Shown here: in pieces, positions 1 through 8,225 of the stretch | How the letters are laid out: each line of letters begins with the position of its first letter | Position numbering within the stretch: the first letter of the stretch is position 1 | Assembly: GCA_049650345.1 (NCBI GenBank) | Contig: JBARZY010000088.1 | Coordinates: forward strand, 29,877 to 93,876 | DNA: 64,000 nt | Origin: Glaciecola sp049650345 | Lineage (GTDB): Bacteria > Pseudomonadota > Gammaproteobacteria > Enterobacterales > Alteromonadaceae | Reading direction: 5' to 3' | The notes under the pieces: generated by a model | Told to the model about the DNA's origin: nothing | The model's database searches: none | What the model saw: only the letters and a program-made list of their open reading frames with translations | Position numbers and translations under genes: made by a program

Positions 1-39
1 ATGTGTTAGCTTGACCTTATGTCGCAGTGCTGATTCCAT
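1..39 (-). CDS. pgpA: Start of a probable phosphatidylglycerophosphatase A (partial, 5' end only)
   Basis: Only 13 codons lie in the window, beginning with an ATG at 39-37 and reading MESALRHKVKLTH before the edge. An AAGAAG ribosome binding site sits about five bases upstream. The frame starts 23 bases after the thiL stop on the same strand. In many gammaproteobacteria pgpA follows thiL, and PgpA has a short basic N-terminus of this kind. The name rests mainly on position, because the conserved part of the protein is outside the window. Confidence 0.45.
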   Translation of the reverse strand, partial: MESALRHKVKLTH

Positions 40-62
40 AATGCTTCTTGTATTCTTTACAG

Positions 63-1037
63 TTAAAAGTGACGATATCCACTGCTGGTTTCGTTATTAA
101 AATCGAAAGGCTCATCGTTTAGACGAAGATCCATTTTGCCCACCGCACCTGTCATTTGCCCAATAGTAGCATAAGGAATAGCATAACTGTCGAGGGCGGC
201 CAATACGCTTGTTCGGTGCTCTTCTGGCACAGTAAACAACAGTTCGTAGTCGTCTCCTGCACTGGTAGCATATGTTAACGCTTGGGTAAGACAGGCTACA
301 TTGTTGCCCAAAGCGGGTGAAATAGGAAGTTTGTCTAAATATAAGATAGCGCCGGTTTGTGACGCACAAGTGATATGTTTTAGGTCCTGGAGTAAGCCGT
401 CGGAGACATCAATACAAGCACTGGCTAGACGTCTTATAGAGGTGCCTGCTAATACGCGCGGCGTTGGCATAAGATGACGATTCACTAAGAAGTCACGTTC
501 TTGTGCATTATCAACATTAAGTTTACCGGTAAGAATATCAAGCCCGGCTCCGGCATCACCTAAGGTACCAGTAACAAATATCCAGTCGCCTGCTTTAGCG
601 CCTGAACGGGTCAAAATACTTTCCGGCGGCACTATACCTTGTGCGGTTATAGTAATCGACAAAGGCCCTTTTACGGTGTCGCCGCCAATTAACTGGACAG
701 AGTAATACTCGCAACGGTCGGCAACGGTATCAGAAAACGATTGTAACCATTCTTCGTTGGCAGCAGGAATAGATAATGACAAGTTCAACCAGCTTGGCTC
801 TGCCCCCATTGCAGCTAAATCGCTTAAGTTTACAGCAATGGCTTTGTGCGCAATGGCTTGAGCAGAGGTATCTGGTAAAAAGTGCACACCCTCTACAATA
901 GTGTCGGTAGTAGTAGCTAATAATTGGTTCGCAGGAACCTCTGTAATAGCAGCGTCATCACCTATGCCTATTACTACATCTTTACGTTCAAATTTAGCTG
1001 ACGCAAAAAAACGTTTAATTAGGTTAAACTCATTCAA
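63..1037 (-). CDS. thiL: Thiamine-monophosphate kinase ThiL
   Basis: ThiL phosphorylates thiamine monophosphate to thiamine pyrophosphate with ATP, the last step of cofactor synthesis in the cytosol. The 324 residues have the usual family length (E. coli 325). The N-terminus carries the GIGDDAA metal/ATP motif around residues 24-30, then TTDTIVEGVHF, the GGDTVKG loop near 118 and DVSDGLLQDL near 210, all typical of the PurM/ThiL fold. It lies 3 bases downstream of nusB and closes the nusB-ribH side of the vitamin cluster. Start is the ATG at the end of the open frame, directly behind nusB. Confidence 0.96.
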   Translation of the reverse strand: MNEFNLIKRFFASAKFERKDVVIGIGDDAAITEVPANQLLATTTDTIVEGVHFLPDTSAQAIAHKAIAVNLSDLAAMGAEPSWLNLSLSIPAANEEWLQSFSDTVADRCEYYSVQLIGGDTVKGPLSITITAQGIVPPESILTRSGAKAGDWIFVTGTLGDAGAGLDILTGKLNVDNAQERDFLVNRHLMPTPRVLAGTSIRRLASACIDVSDGLLQDLKHITCASQTGAILYLDKLPISPALGNNVACLTQALTYATSAGDDYELLFTVPEEHRTSVLAALDSYAIPYATIGQMTGAVGKMDLRLNDEPFDFNNETSSGYRHF

Positions 1038-1040
1038 ACC

Positions 1041-1463
1041 TTATCTTCTTTCGTCTTTGCGCAATGTTTTGACTGCTTTATCAAGCGCACCATTAATAAA
1101 TTTGTGGCTTTCTTCTGCACCAAATACCTTTGCCAGTTCGATAGCCTCGTTTATTACCACCTTGAATGGCGTGTCAACTCGGTTTACCAGCTCAAAGGTA
1201 GCCAAGCGCATAATGGCTTGCTCTATAGGATCCATCTCTTCGGGTAAACGCCCCAAATACGGCTTATAGGTTTTATCGATACCTTCTGCATCTGCTGATA
1301 CACCGTGTAAAATAGCCTGGAAATATTCCATGTCTACTTTGGTCATGTCGTTAGTGGTTACCATAGTAAGCTCAACTTGAGACATGTCGTTACCGCTCAT
1401 TGCCCAAGCGTATAACGCTTGTACGGCAAGCTCTCGAGCTTGCTTTCGATGTGCTGGTTTCAC
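1041..1463 (-). CDS. nusB: Transcription antitermination factor NusB
   Basis: NusB binds boxA RNA together with NusE (ribosomal protein S10) and helps form antitermination complexes on rRNA operons. The 140-residue all-helical protein starts MKPAHRKQARELAVQALYAW, the usual N-terminal arginine-rich helix, and ends with the FINGALDKAVKTLR segment seen in the family. Its start codon overlaps the ribH stop by one base, so the two are translationally coupled. The order ribH-nusB-thiL is widely conserved in gammaproteobacteria. Confidence 0.96.
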   Translation of the reverse strand: MKPAHRKQARELAVQALYAWAMSGNDMSQVELTMVTTNDMTKVDMEYFQAILHGVSADAEGIDKTYKPYLGRLPEEMDPIEQAIMRLATFELVNRVDTPFKVVINEAIELAKVFGAEESHKFINGALDKAVKTLRKDERR

Positions 1464-1939
1464 TATAGCGCCTCGTCTATGGCCGCTAGTACATTAACCA
1501 TTTCTAGTGCACCAAGGGCAGCTTCAGCACCTTTGTTACCGGCTTTTGTACCCGAACGCTCTATTGCTTGCTCGATTGAATCGGTGGTTATAACACCAAA
1601 TGATAAGGGAATAGTCGCATCTAATGATACTTGCGCTAGGCCTTTGTTACACTCGCCAGCAACAAAATCAAAGTGCGGTGTGCCGCCACGAATAACCGCG
1701 CCCAATGCGATAATACCGTCAAACTTGCCGCTCGCAGCTGCTTTTTTAGCAACAATAGGAAGCTCGTAAGCACCAGGGACACGAATAACAGTGATATCGT
1801 CGGTGTTTACTTCACCGTGACGTTCTAAGGTATCTAATGCTCCGTCAAGCAGACTTTCAACCACAAAACTGTTAAAACGAGAAACTAAAACGGCAAACTT
1901 TTTGCCTGTGGCACGTATGTTACCTTCAATTACTTGCAT
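1463..1939 (-). CDS. ribH: 6,7-dimethyl-8-ribityllumazine synthase RibH
   Basis: RibH condenses 5-amino-6-ribitylamino-uracil with 3,4-dihydroxy-2-butanone 4-phosphate to lumazine, the substrate of riboflavin synthase. It forms icosahedral or pentameric shells in the cytosol. The 158-residue protein shows the N-terminal RFNSFV substrate loop, VPGAYELP near 54, ALGAVIRGGTPHFDFVAGEC near 80-99 (catalytic His in the HFD segment) and PLSFGVITTD. It is followed with a one-base overlap by nusB. A 91-base gap separates it from ribB upstream; no FMN riboswitch was recognised there. Confidence 0.97.
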   Translation of the reverse strand: MQVIEGNIRATGKKFAVLVSRFNSFVVESLLDGALDTLERHGEVNTDDITVIRVPGAYELPIVAKKAAASGKFDGIIALGAVIRGGTPHFDFVAGECNKGLAQVSLDATIPLSFGVITTDSIEQAIERSGTKAGNKGAEAALGALEMVNVLAAIDEAL

Positions 1940-2030
1940 GTGTATCTGCTCCTATAAAAAACGGCGCGAAGTATAGCACAAAGTCGCATATATTAATGCG
2001 TTTTTTATGCTACTACTTTACGTTCAATAA

Positions 2031-3137
2031 TTACTTTTCTTCGTGAATGTATTCAACCACTTCTAAACCAAAGCCTGACAACGCAGAATACTTCACCGGC
2101 TTGCTTAACAAACGCATTTGTTTAATTCCTAAACTCGCGAGTATTTGACTGCCCACGCCCACTGTGCGCGAAGAGCCTTCCCAAGTTTTACCTTTTGCAG
2201 CATCGTTGTTGTCTTCGGCTTCAAACTGCTTTACTTGCGATATAAGATCTTCTTGCTTGCCTAACACCACAATAACGCCGCCCTCGCTTGCAATTTTTTG
2301 CATGGCATTATCAAGCGACATTGAACGATTAATGGCGCGCGTTGAGCCTAATAAATCACTTAAGGTATTGTGCAAATGAACCCGCACTAAAGTAGGTTCA
2401 TTTGGCGTAATGTCGCCCTTTTGCAATACAAAGTGAATTTGTTCATCAATCACATCTTTGTACGTAATCAGGTCAAATTCACCATGCACGGTTGGCAGTT
2501 TACAGGTAGCGACTTTTTCAATGGTGGTTTCGTTAAGGTTACGATATTCAATCAGGTCGGCAATCGTACCAATTTTGATGTTGTGCTCTTTTGCAAACAC
2601 TTCTAACTCTGGGCGTCGGGCCATAGTGCCGTCGGGATTAAGTATTTCTACGATCACGCCTGCGGGTTCACACCCAGCTAAACGCGCTAAGTCTACGCCA
2701 GCTTCAGTGTGTCCGGCGCGGTTGAGTACACCGCCCTCTTTGGCAATCAAAGGGAAAATATGTCCCGGCTGAACAATGTCGTCGCTTGTTGCGTCTTTGC
2801 GTACTGCAGCAAGTACTGTTTTTGCTCTATCAGCAGCCGAAATACCAGTAGTCACGCCTTCTGCAGCTTCAATAGACACGGTAAAATTAGTTGAAAATTG
2901 TGCACCGTTGTTGTCTACCATAAGTGGCAGTTTTAGTTTTTTACAACGCTCTTGCGTCATAGGCAAACAAACCAAACCGCGCGCATGAGTCACCATAAAA
3001 TTAATCGCTTCTGGCGTAACGTGCTCAGCAGCCATGATTAGGTCGCCTTCGTTTTCGCGGTCTTCATCGTCCATCAAAATGACCATTTTACCCAATTTGA
3101 TATCTTCTAATAACTCAGCCGTTGTGTTTAGTGCCAT
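2031..3137 (-). CDS. ribB: 3,4-dihydroxy-2-butanone 4-phosphate synthase with degenerate GTP cyclohydrolase II-like C-terminus (RibBX type)
   Basis: The N-terminal half (about residues 1-200) is RibB, which converts ribulose 5-phosphate to DHBP and formate. It has DDEDRENEGDLIMAAE and GHTEAGVDLARLAG, which supply the acidic metal ligands and catalytic His. The C-terminal half (about 205-368) aligns in outline with GTP cyclohydrolase II. The zinc cysteines of the CxxxxxxxxxxCxC motif are absent: the equivalent stretch reads HNTLSDLLGSTRAI. It therefore should not have cyclohydrolase activity and matches the RibBX variant known from proteobacteria; a separate ribA is expected elsewhere. The start was moved 16 codons inward to the ATG at 3137 because the protein proper begins MALNTTAELLEDI. 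Confidence 0.93.
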   Translation of the reverse strand: MALNTTAELLEDIKLGKMVILMDDEDRENEGDLIMAAEHVTPEAINFMVTHARGLVCLPMTQERCKKLKLPLMVDNNGAQFSTNFTVSIEAAEGVTTGISAADRAKTVLAAVRKDATSDDIVQPGHIFPLIAKEGGVLNRAGHTEAGVDLARLAGCEPAGVIVEILNPDGTMARRPELEVFAKEHNIKIGTIADLIEYRNLNETTIEKVATCKLPTVHGEFDLITYKDVIDEQIHFVLQKGDITPNEPTLVRVHLHNTLSDLLGSTRAINRSMSLDNAMQKIASEGGVIVVLGKQEDLISQVKQFEAEDNNDAAKGKTWEGSSRTVGVGSQILASLGIKQMRLLSKPVKYSALSGFGLEVVEYIHEEK

Positions 3138-3201
3138 TTTGTATCCGTTTGTGTGTTGTGTGTAATGTAATACCATAGGCGCCAAATATAGCGCCTACCT
3201 T

Positions 3202-3864
3202 TTATTGTTTTAAGTAGCCGTGTTCTGCTAAAAACTGCATGCTAATGTCGCTTTTTTCACTCTCTGCGGCTTTATCGCCTAGCAACAAACGTTCTAAATA
3301 ACGCGCAACTACATCTACTTCTAAATTGATCGCTGTGCCTACTTTATAGCCGCCAATTACCGTTTCTTTTAAAGTATGCGGTATTAACCACAGCATAAAC
3401 GAAGCGCCCTTTACCTCATTAACGGTTAAGCTTACACCATCAACGGTGATTGAGCCCTTGTGCGCAATATACTTAGCAAGTTCGTTGGGTGCTTTTATCC
3501 ATACTTCTACATAGTTACTGTGTTTATTGATAGCTTCAACTGTGCCCACGCCGTCTACGTGGCCACTGACAATATGACCGCCAAAACGACTGTCAGCACG
3601 CATGGCTTTTTCAAGATTTACCTGATGATTAACGTCGTAATTTGCAAAGCCTGTGTATTTGATGGTTTCGGCTGACACATCAGCGCAATAATAATCGCCA
3701 CCTTTTTCTACCACCGTTAAACACACGCCACTGGTAGCAATACTGTCACCAAGATGCACGTCACCCATTTCCATTTTGCCTACGTTCACCGCAATGCGAT
3801 AGTTGTCACCCAAATTGTTAATGGCGGTTATTGTACCTACGGCCTCAATTATTCCTGTAAACAT
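3202..3864 (-). CDS. ribE: Riboflavin synthase (alpha chain)
   Basis: This enzyme dismutates two 6,7-dimethyl-8-ribityllumazines to riboflavin and the ribityl-uracil substrate that RibH reuses. The symbol ribC is used in E. coli. The 220 residues contain the internal duplication of the family: MFTGIIEAVGTI at the start and the second barrel from about residue 97 (GGHIVSGHVDGVGTV). SGVCLTVVEKG and GVSLTVNEV are the paired substrate loops. It lies between ribD upstream (21-base gap) and ribB downstream in one transcription unit. Confidence 0.96.
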   Translation of the reverse strand: MFTGIIEAVGTITAINNLGDNYRIAVNVGKMEMGDVHLGDSIATSGVCLTVVEKGGDYYCADVSAETIKYTGFANYDVNHQVNLEKAMRADSRFGGHIVSGHVDGVGTVEAINKHSNYVEVWIKAPNELAKYIAHKGSITVDGVSLTVNEVKGASFMLWLIPHTLKETVIGGYKVGTAINLEVDVVARYLERLLLGDKAAESEKSDISMQFLAEHGYLKQ

Positions 3865-3885
3865 AAAGTTTGCGTTTCCTGTAGT

Positions 3886-5049
3886 TTATGCGAAACGAAT
3901 ACGCGTTTTAGTATCAAGACCCAGTTTTTTCACCTCGGTCACATGGCCTTTTAAGGCATCGTTCAATGCTGTTGGTGATGTATAGTCGGTCAAAGGCCTA
4001 GCCGTGTTTCCAAGTAGCATAGGGGCTTGATAAACAATTAACTCATCAACCAATTTGTTATCAAATAACGCACCTGTTAACGCTGCACCAGCCTCTACCC
4101 ATACGTGATTAATCTGTTTTTGGGCTAAATCGCGCATTAAAAGCTGTAAATCAAGCTTAGCCGCACCAGTATCGTGTACTATTTTAGCCGGTATTTGTTG
4201 TTGTTTTACGTATGCATTTTGTTTATCAGCGTTTATTAACGCTTCGTTTGGCGCCAAATTATAAACCAAACAAGGCTGTAAATCGTTAAACATTTGAAAC
4301 TGCTTGGCCACTAGCCTGTTTTGCGAATCGGTGACCACTCGCAAGGGTTGTTGCTCACGCCACGCAAATTTTTCGGCCATACTACTAGGCAGCTCATCGG
4401 CACGCACGTTCATGTGAGGGTTGTCGGCAATTACCGTGTCAGCACCTGTCAATATAGCACATGCCTTTGCCCTATGACCCTGCACATCGTGACGTGCTAA
4501 TGGGCCCGTAATCCACTTACTTTGACCATCAGCAAGCGCGGTTCTGCCATCAATACTAGCAGCCAGCTTAACGGTAACAAAAGGCCGATTATGCTGCATT
4601 CTAAAGAAGAAATGCGCATTAAGGGCGTCACCTATTTGCTGCATTAGGCCCACTCTTACCTTAATGCCCGCTTGCTCTAAAATGGCAATGCCCTTTCCTG
4701 CTACTTCAGGATTAGGGTCAACGCATGCAATCACTACCTCGGCCACACCTGCTCTAACAAGCGCCAGCGCACAAGGCCCAGTTCGATTAGTATGTGCGCA
4801 GGGTTCAAGGGTCACGTAAGCAGTAGCACCTTTGGCCAGTACGCCAGCTTGATTGAGCGCGTGTACCTCAGCGTGCGGCGTTCCCGCTTTTTTGTGAAAA
4901 CCTTCACCAATGATTTGTTGATTCAGGTCTACAATTACGCAGCCTACGTGTGGATTAGGCGTAGTTGAATAAATGCCTTGTTCGGCCAGCTTAAATGCTC
5001 GGGCCATGATACGGGCATCAAATGCTGAAAATAAGTTTGCAGTGGTCAT
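3886..5049 (-). CDS. ribD: Bifunctional pyrimidine deaminase/reductase RibD
   Basis: RibD deaminates and then reduces the pyrimidine produced by GTP cyclohydrolase II. The N-terminal deaminase domain (about 1-145) carries the zinc motifs HAEVHAL and PCAHTNRTGPC. The C-terminal NADPH-dependent reductase domain (about 150-360) starts with RPFVTVKLAASIDGRTAL and includes the SKWITGPLAR segment. The chosen start is the ATG at 5049, which gives 387 residues beginning MTTANLFSAFD and places the gene 16 bases after the nrdR stop. A longer frame running into nrdR is possible but lacks family similarity. Confidence 0.94.
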   Translation of the reverse strand: MTTANLFSAFDARIMARAFKLAEQGIYSTTPNPHVGCVIVDLNQQIIGEGFHKKAGTPHAEVHALNQAGVLAKGATAYVTLEPCAHTNRTGPCALALVRAGVAEVVIACVDPNPEVAGKGIAILEQAGIKVRVGLMQQIGDALNAHFFFRMQHNRPFVTVKLAASIDGRTALADGQSKWITGPLARHDVQGHRAKACAILTGADTVIADNPHMNVRADELPSSMAEKFAWREQQPLRVVTDSQNRLVAKQFQMFNDLQPCLVYNLAPNEALINADKQNAYVKQQQIPAKIVHDTGAAKLDLQLLMRDLAQKQINHVWVEAGAALTGALFDNKLVDELIVYQAPMLLGNTARPLTDYTSPTALNDALKGHVTEVKKLGLDTKTRIRFA

Positions 5050-5065
5050 GAATAAGTCACTATTA

Positions 5066-5518
5066 CTAATCGTCAGACAAACGAGCAATTTCCTCGCCAA
5101 ATTCTTTTATGTCTTCAAACGAACGATACACTGATGCAAATCGCACATAAGCGACTTTGTCGAGTTTCTTTAGGGCCTTCATAATTAACTCGCCAATAAA
5201 CTCACTACTGACTTCTCGTTCGCCAGTAGCACGTAATTCAGATTTAATTTTAGCCATGATTTGATGAATAGCTTCGGTGCTCACCGGGCGCTTTTCAAGC
5301 GCACGCTGTAAACCGGCGGTCAGCTTGTCTTCGTTAAAGGGTTCACGTGTGTTGTCACGTTTAATTACTTTAGGCATAACCAACTCTGCAATTTCAAACG
5401 TAGTAAAGCGTTCGGTGCACTCTAAACACTGTCTGCGCCGCCTAATTTGCTCACCACCGGCCACCAACCTGGAATCAATAACCTTGGTTTCTTGAGCACT
5501 GCAAAAGGGACAAAACAT
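5066..5518 (-). CDS. nrdR: Transcriptional repressor NrdR
   Basis: NrdR represses ribonucleotide reductase operons by binding NrdR boxes when its ATP cone is loaded with dATP and ATP. The 150 residues have a zinc ribbon (CPFC at 3-6 and CLEC near 31-34) with the RRRRQC basic patch. An ATP-cone domain (about 49-139) contains VIKRDNTREPFNEDKL. It heads the riboflavin genes, and the order glyA-nrdR-ribD is conserved in related bacteria. A terminator-like hairpin separates it from glyA. Confidence 0.96.
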   Translation of the reverse strand: MFCPFCSAQETKVIDSRLVAGGEQIRRRRQCLECTERFTTFEIAELVMPKVIKRDNTREPFNEDKLTAGLQRALEKRPVSTEAIHQIMAKIKSELRATGEREVSSEFIGELIMKALKKLDKVAYVRFASVYRSFEDIKEFGEEIARLSDD

Positions 5519-5602
5519 AGCACTATTCCTTTAAGGTATTTACCAAACCATTAGGTGCCGCAAAAACAAAAATAGCGCCATCTAACACACATACAACAAA
5601 CA

Positions 5603-5629
5603 ACAAAGCCGGACATAATCCGGCTTTGT
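5603..5629 (-). terminator. Rho-independent terminator after glyA
   Basis: A perfect 10-base stem (ACAAAGCCGG with CCGGCTTTGT) and a 7-base loop lie 24 bases past the glyA stop. Read on the minus strand it is followed by a T-rich tract. It should end the glyA message before nrdR. Confidence 0.75.
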
Positions 5630-5652
5630 GTGCACACTATACCACTAGTATA

Positions 5653-6909
5653 TTAGCTATATACAGGGAATTGTTCACATAAAGTAACAACTTGTTTACG
5701 TACACTTTCAATCACGCTTTGGTCGTTAATGTTATCAAGTACATCACAAATCCAGTTAGCCACTTGTGACGCTTGTTCTTCATTAAACCCACGACGTGTA
5801 ATTGCCGGTGTACCAATGCGTAGTCCGCTGGTCACAAAAGGTGAACGCGGGTCATTTGGTACCGAGTTTTTGTTAACGGTAATGTTGGCTTGGCCTAAGG
5901 CTGCATCAGCGTCTTTACCGGTAATGTCTTTGTTGATTAAATCAAGCAAGAACAAGTGGTTTTCAGTGCCGTTTGATACCACTGTGTAGCCGCGCTCTTG
6001 CAATACCGCACACATGGCTTTTGCATTTTTAAGCACTTGCTTTTGGTAGCTTGCAAATTCAGGCGCTAAGGCTTCTTTAAACGCCACTGCTTTTGCTGCA
6101 ATAACGTGACACAAAGGACCGCCTTGATTGCCAGGGAATACTGAGCTGTTCAACTTTTTATAAATAGTTTCGTCACCACATGCAGACAAAATCAAGCCAC
6201 CGCGCGGGCCCGCTAAGGTTTTGTGTGTAGTAGTAGTAACAACGTGAGCATGAGGGATAGGACTTGGATAAATACCAGCAGCTACAAGGCCTGCCACGTG
6301 TGCCATATCTACCAATAAATATGCGCCCACTTTATCAGCAATTTCTCTAAAGCGTGCCCAGTCAACTATACCTGAATATGCAGAGAACCCGCCAATGATT
6401 AGCTTAGGTTTGTGCTCTAAAGCTAAGGCTTCAACGTTGTCATAATCAATCACACCGGTTTCTGGGTGCAAGCCATACTGAACTGCATTATACGTTTTAC
6501 CCGAAAAGTTAACATGCGAACCGTGAGTCAAATGACCACCATCGGCTAGGCTCATACCCAATACAGTATCGTTGGCATTAATTAGTGCCATAAATACCGC
6601 AGTATTAGCTTGTGAGCCAGAATGCGGCTGCACGTTTGCGTATTCAGAACCGAACAATTCGTTTGCACGATCAATCGCTAATTGTTCCGCTACGTCAACA
6701 TGCTCACAACCGCCATAGTAGCGCTTGCCCGGATAACCCTCAGCATATTTATTGGTTAATTGAGAGCCTTGTGCTTCAAGTACACGTGGGCTGCAATAGT
6801 TTTCTGATGCTATTAGCTCAATGTGGTGTTCTTGACGTTGCTTTTCAGCTTCCATAGCCGCTGATAATTCGGGATCAAAATCGGCAATATTCATGCTGCG
6901 TGATAACAT
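5653..6909 (-). CDS. glyA: Serine hydroxymethyltransferase GlyA
   Basis: GlyA interconverts serine and glycine with tetrahydrofolate and is the main source of one-carbon units; it is a cytosolic PLP enzyme. The 418 residues match the family (E. coli 417). Visible motifs include IELIASENY, the PLP-lysine segment TTTTHKTLAGPRGG (about 224-237) and GLRIGTPAITRRG near the C-terminus. The ATG at 6909 has an AAGGAG five bases upstream, which settles the start. It appears to be its own transcription unit, with a hairpin after it and a terminator-like hairpin of the lpxD transcript before it. Confidence 0.97.
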   Translation of the reverse strand: MLSRSMNIADFDPELSAAMEAEKQRQEHHIELIASENYCSPRVLEAQGSQLTNKYAEGYPGKRYYGGCEHVDVAEQLAIDRANELFGSEYANVQPHSGSQANTAVFMALINANDTVLGMSLADGGHLTHGSHVNFSGKTYNAVQYGLHPETGVIDYDNVEALALEHKPKLIIGGFSAYSGIVDWARFREIADKVGAYLLVDMAHVAGLVAAGIYPSPIPHAHVVTTTTHKTLAGPRGGLILSACGDETIYKKLNSSVFPGNQGGPLCHVIAAKAVAFKEALAPEFASYQKQVLKNAKAMCAVLQERGYTVVSNGTENHLFLLDLINKDITGKDADAALGQANITVNKNSVPNDPRSPFVTSGLRIGTPAITRRGFNEEQASQVANWICDVLDNINDQSVIESVRKQVVTLCEQFPVYS

Positions 6910-6965
6910 ATGGGCTCCTTCAAACGCTGTAAGTCTAGCGCATTGTAATATGGGTATGAGTGTAT

Positions 6966-6991
6966 AAAAACGCCGATATTGTAGCGTTTTT
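6966..6991 (-). terminator. Probable terminator after lpxD
   Basis: The arms AAAAACGC and GCGTTTTT (8 bases each) enclose a 10-base loop, 79 bases beyond the lpxD stop. On the minus strand the second arm ends in a run of T. The A/T tracts make it usable in both directions. Confidence 0.5.
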
Positions 6992-7069
6992 ATTCACTTT
7001 GTATAGTTCTGAAAACGAATATCTAATAGTTGACTTGTAAACCTTAGTCTTAAGGCCAATAAAATCGCT

Positions 7070-8083
7070 TTATTCGCCCTTTTCTAAACGCTTGATACGG
7101 TCAACTAGTTTACTTATTTGACGCAGTTGCACCGTATTGCGCTGCCATTCTCGATTAGGCGCCGCTGGCATACCTGAAGAATAAGTACCGGCTTCGCGAA
7201 TACTTTTTGTGACCATAGACTGCCCTGTTATTTGAACCTTGTCGGCAATACTTAAGTGACCATTTATGGCACATTGCCCAGCAATGACCACGTATTTACC
7301 AATAATGGCGCTACCAGCAATACCCGTTGCACCGCAGATACAGCTGTGATCGCCAATTTCTACGTTGTGAGCAATGTGGACCAAGTTATCAATAATCACG
7401 TTTTTACCAATAATGGTGTTATCTAAGGCGCCTCTATCAATACTGGTGTTAGCGCCAATTTCGGTGTCCTCACCAACAATAACGGTGCCGGTTTGTGGAA
7501 TTTTTACCCAGTTGCCCTTGTCGTTAGCATAACCAAAGCCATCACACCCAATTACGGTGCCGCTGTGTACTGACACCCGCTCACCCAGTTCGACTCGATG
7601 GTACACGGTTACATTAGCGCGTAAATTAACGCCTTCGCCCAGCACCACCTCTTCGCCAATGAAACAATTAGCGCCAATTACGCAATCATCAGCAATGCAC
7701 GCATTTGCTGACACAACGGCACCTGCGCCAATACTGACATTGCTGCCCAAGGCAGCGCTGGGGTCAACACTCGCCGTTGGGGCAATCCCTGATGCTTGTA
7801 CAGGCGTTGAGTCGAGTAGCTGTGCGGCTTTTGCAAAGCCTAAATAAGGGTTGGCCACAATGATAGCATTACCAGAAAAATTGCCCGCGTCGCTCGCGCT
7901 CAAAATTACACCACCGGCGTTGGTGTGAGCTAAGTCTTTTGCGTATTTACTGTTTGATAAAAACGAAAGTTGGTCTGAGGTAGCGGTTAATAAGTTAGCC
8001 ATTTGCGAAACTTCTATGGCGGCGTCACCTTGTACTTCTCCGCCAATGTGCGCGGCTACTTGCGCTAATGTCACCTTTGACAT
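7070..8083 (-). CDS. lpxD: UDP-3-O-acylglucosamine N-acyltransferase LpxD (stand-alone copy)
   Basis: LpxD transfers a 3-hydroxyacyl chain from acyl carrier protein to UDP-3-O-acylglucosamine in lipid A synthesis. The 337 residues have an N-terminal uridine-binding domain (about 1-100), a left-handed beta helix of hexapeptide repeats (about 105-300) and a C-terminal helix. The IAHNV segment near residue 230 holds the expected catalytic His, and YSSGMPAAPNREWQR is the usual C-terminal block. It stands alone between glyA and ettA rather than in the bamA-skp-lpxD-fabZ-lpxA cluster. It may therefore be a second, diverged paralogue; the rest of the genome is needed to tell. Confidence 0.9.
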   Translation of the reverse strand: MSKVTLAQVAAHIGGEVQGDAAIEVSQMANLLTATSDQLSFLSNSKYAKDLAHTNAGGVILSASDAGNFSGNAIIVANPYLGFAKAAQLLDSTPVQASGIAPTASVDPSAALGSNVSIGAGAVVSANACIADDCVIGANCFIGEEVVLGEGVNLRANVTVYHRVELGERVSVHSGTVIGCDGFGYANDKGNWVKIPQTGTVIVGEDTEIGANTSIDRGALDNTIIGKNVIIDNLVHIAHNVEIGDHSCICGATGIAGSAIIGKYVVIAGQCAINGHLSIADKVQITGQSMVTKSIREAGTYSSGMPAAPNREWQRNTVQLRQISKLVDRIKRLEKGE

Positions 8084-8225
8084 ACTGTCTTCCTGTATAT
8101 ATAAAATGGGTTAACTGCTTGAATATTTCGCACATGGTAGCACATTTTTTTTCGCTTACTTAAGCATGAAATCTAGACTACAATATCCAGTAAAATAGTA
8201 ATCAACCATAGGTAACCACATTCGC

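Noticed and set aside
1419..1769. Plus-strand frames opposite nusB, ribH and similar core genes
   Set aside because: They are antisense shadows of well-identified genes, with no independent signals.
8081..8110. LexA-like CTGTATATAT before lpxD
   Set aside because: The second half (ACAG) is missing, so it is not an SOS box.
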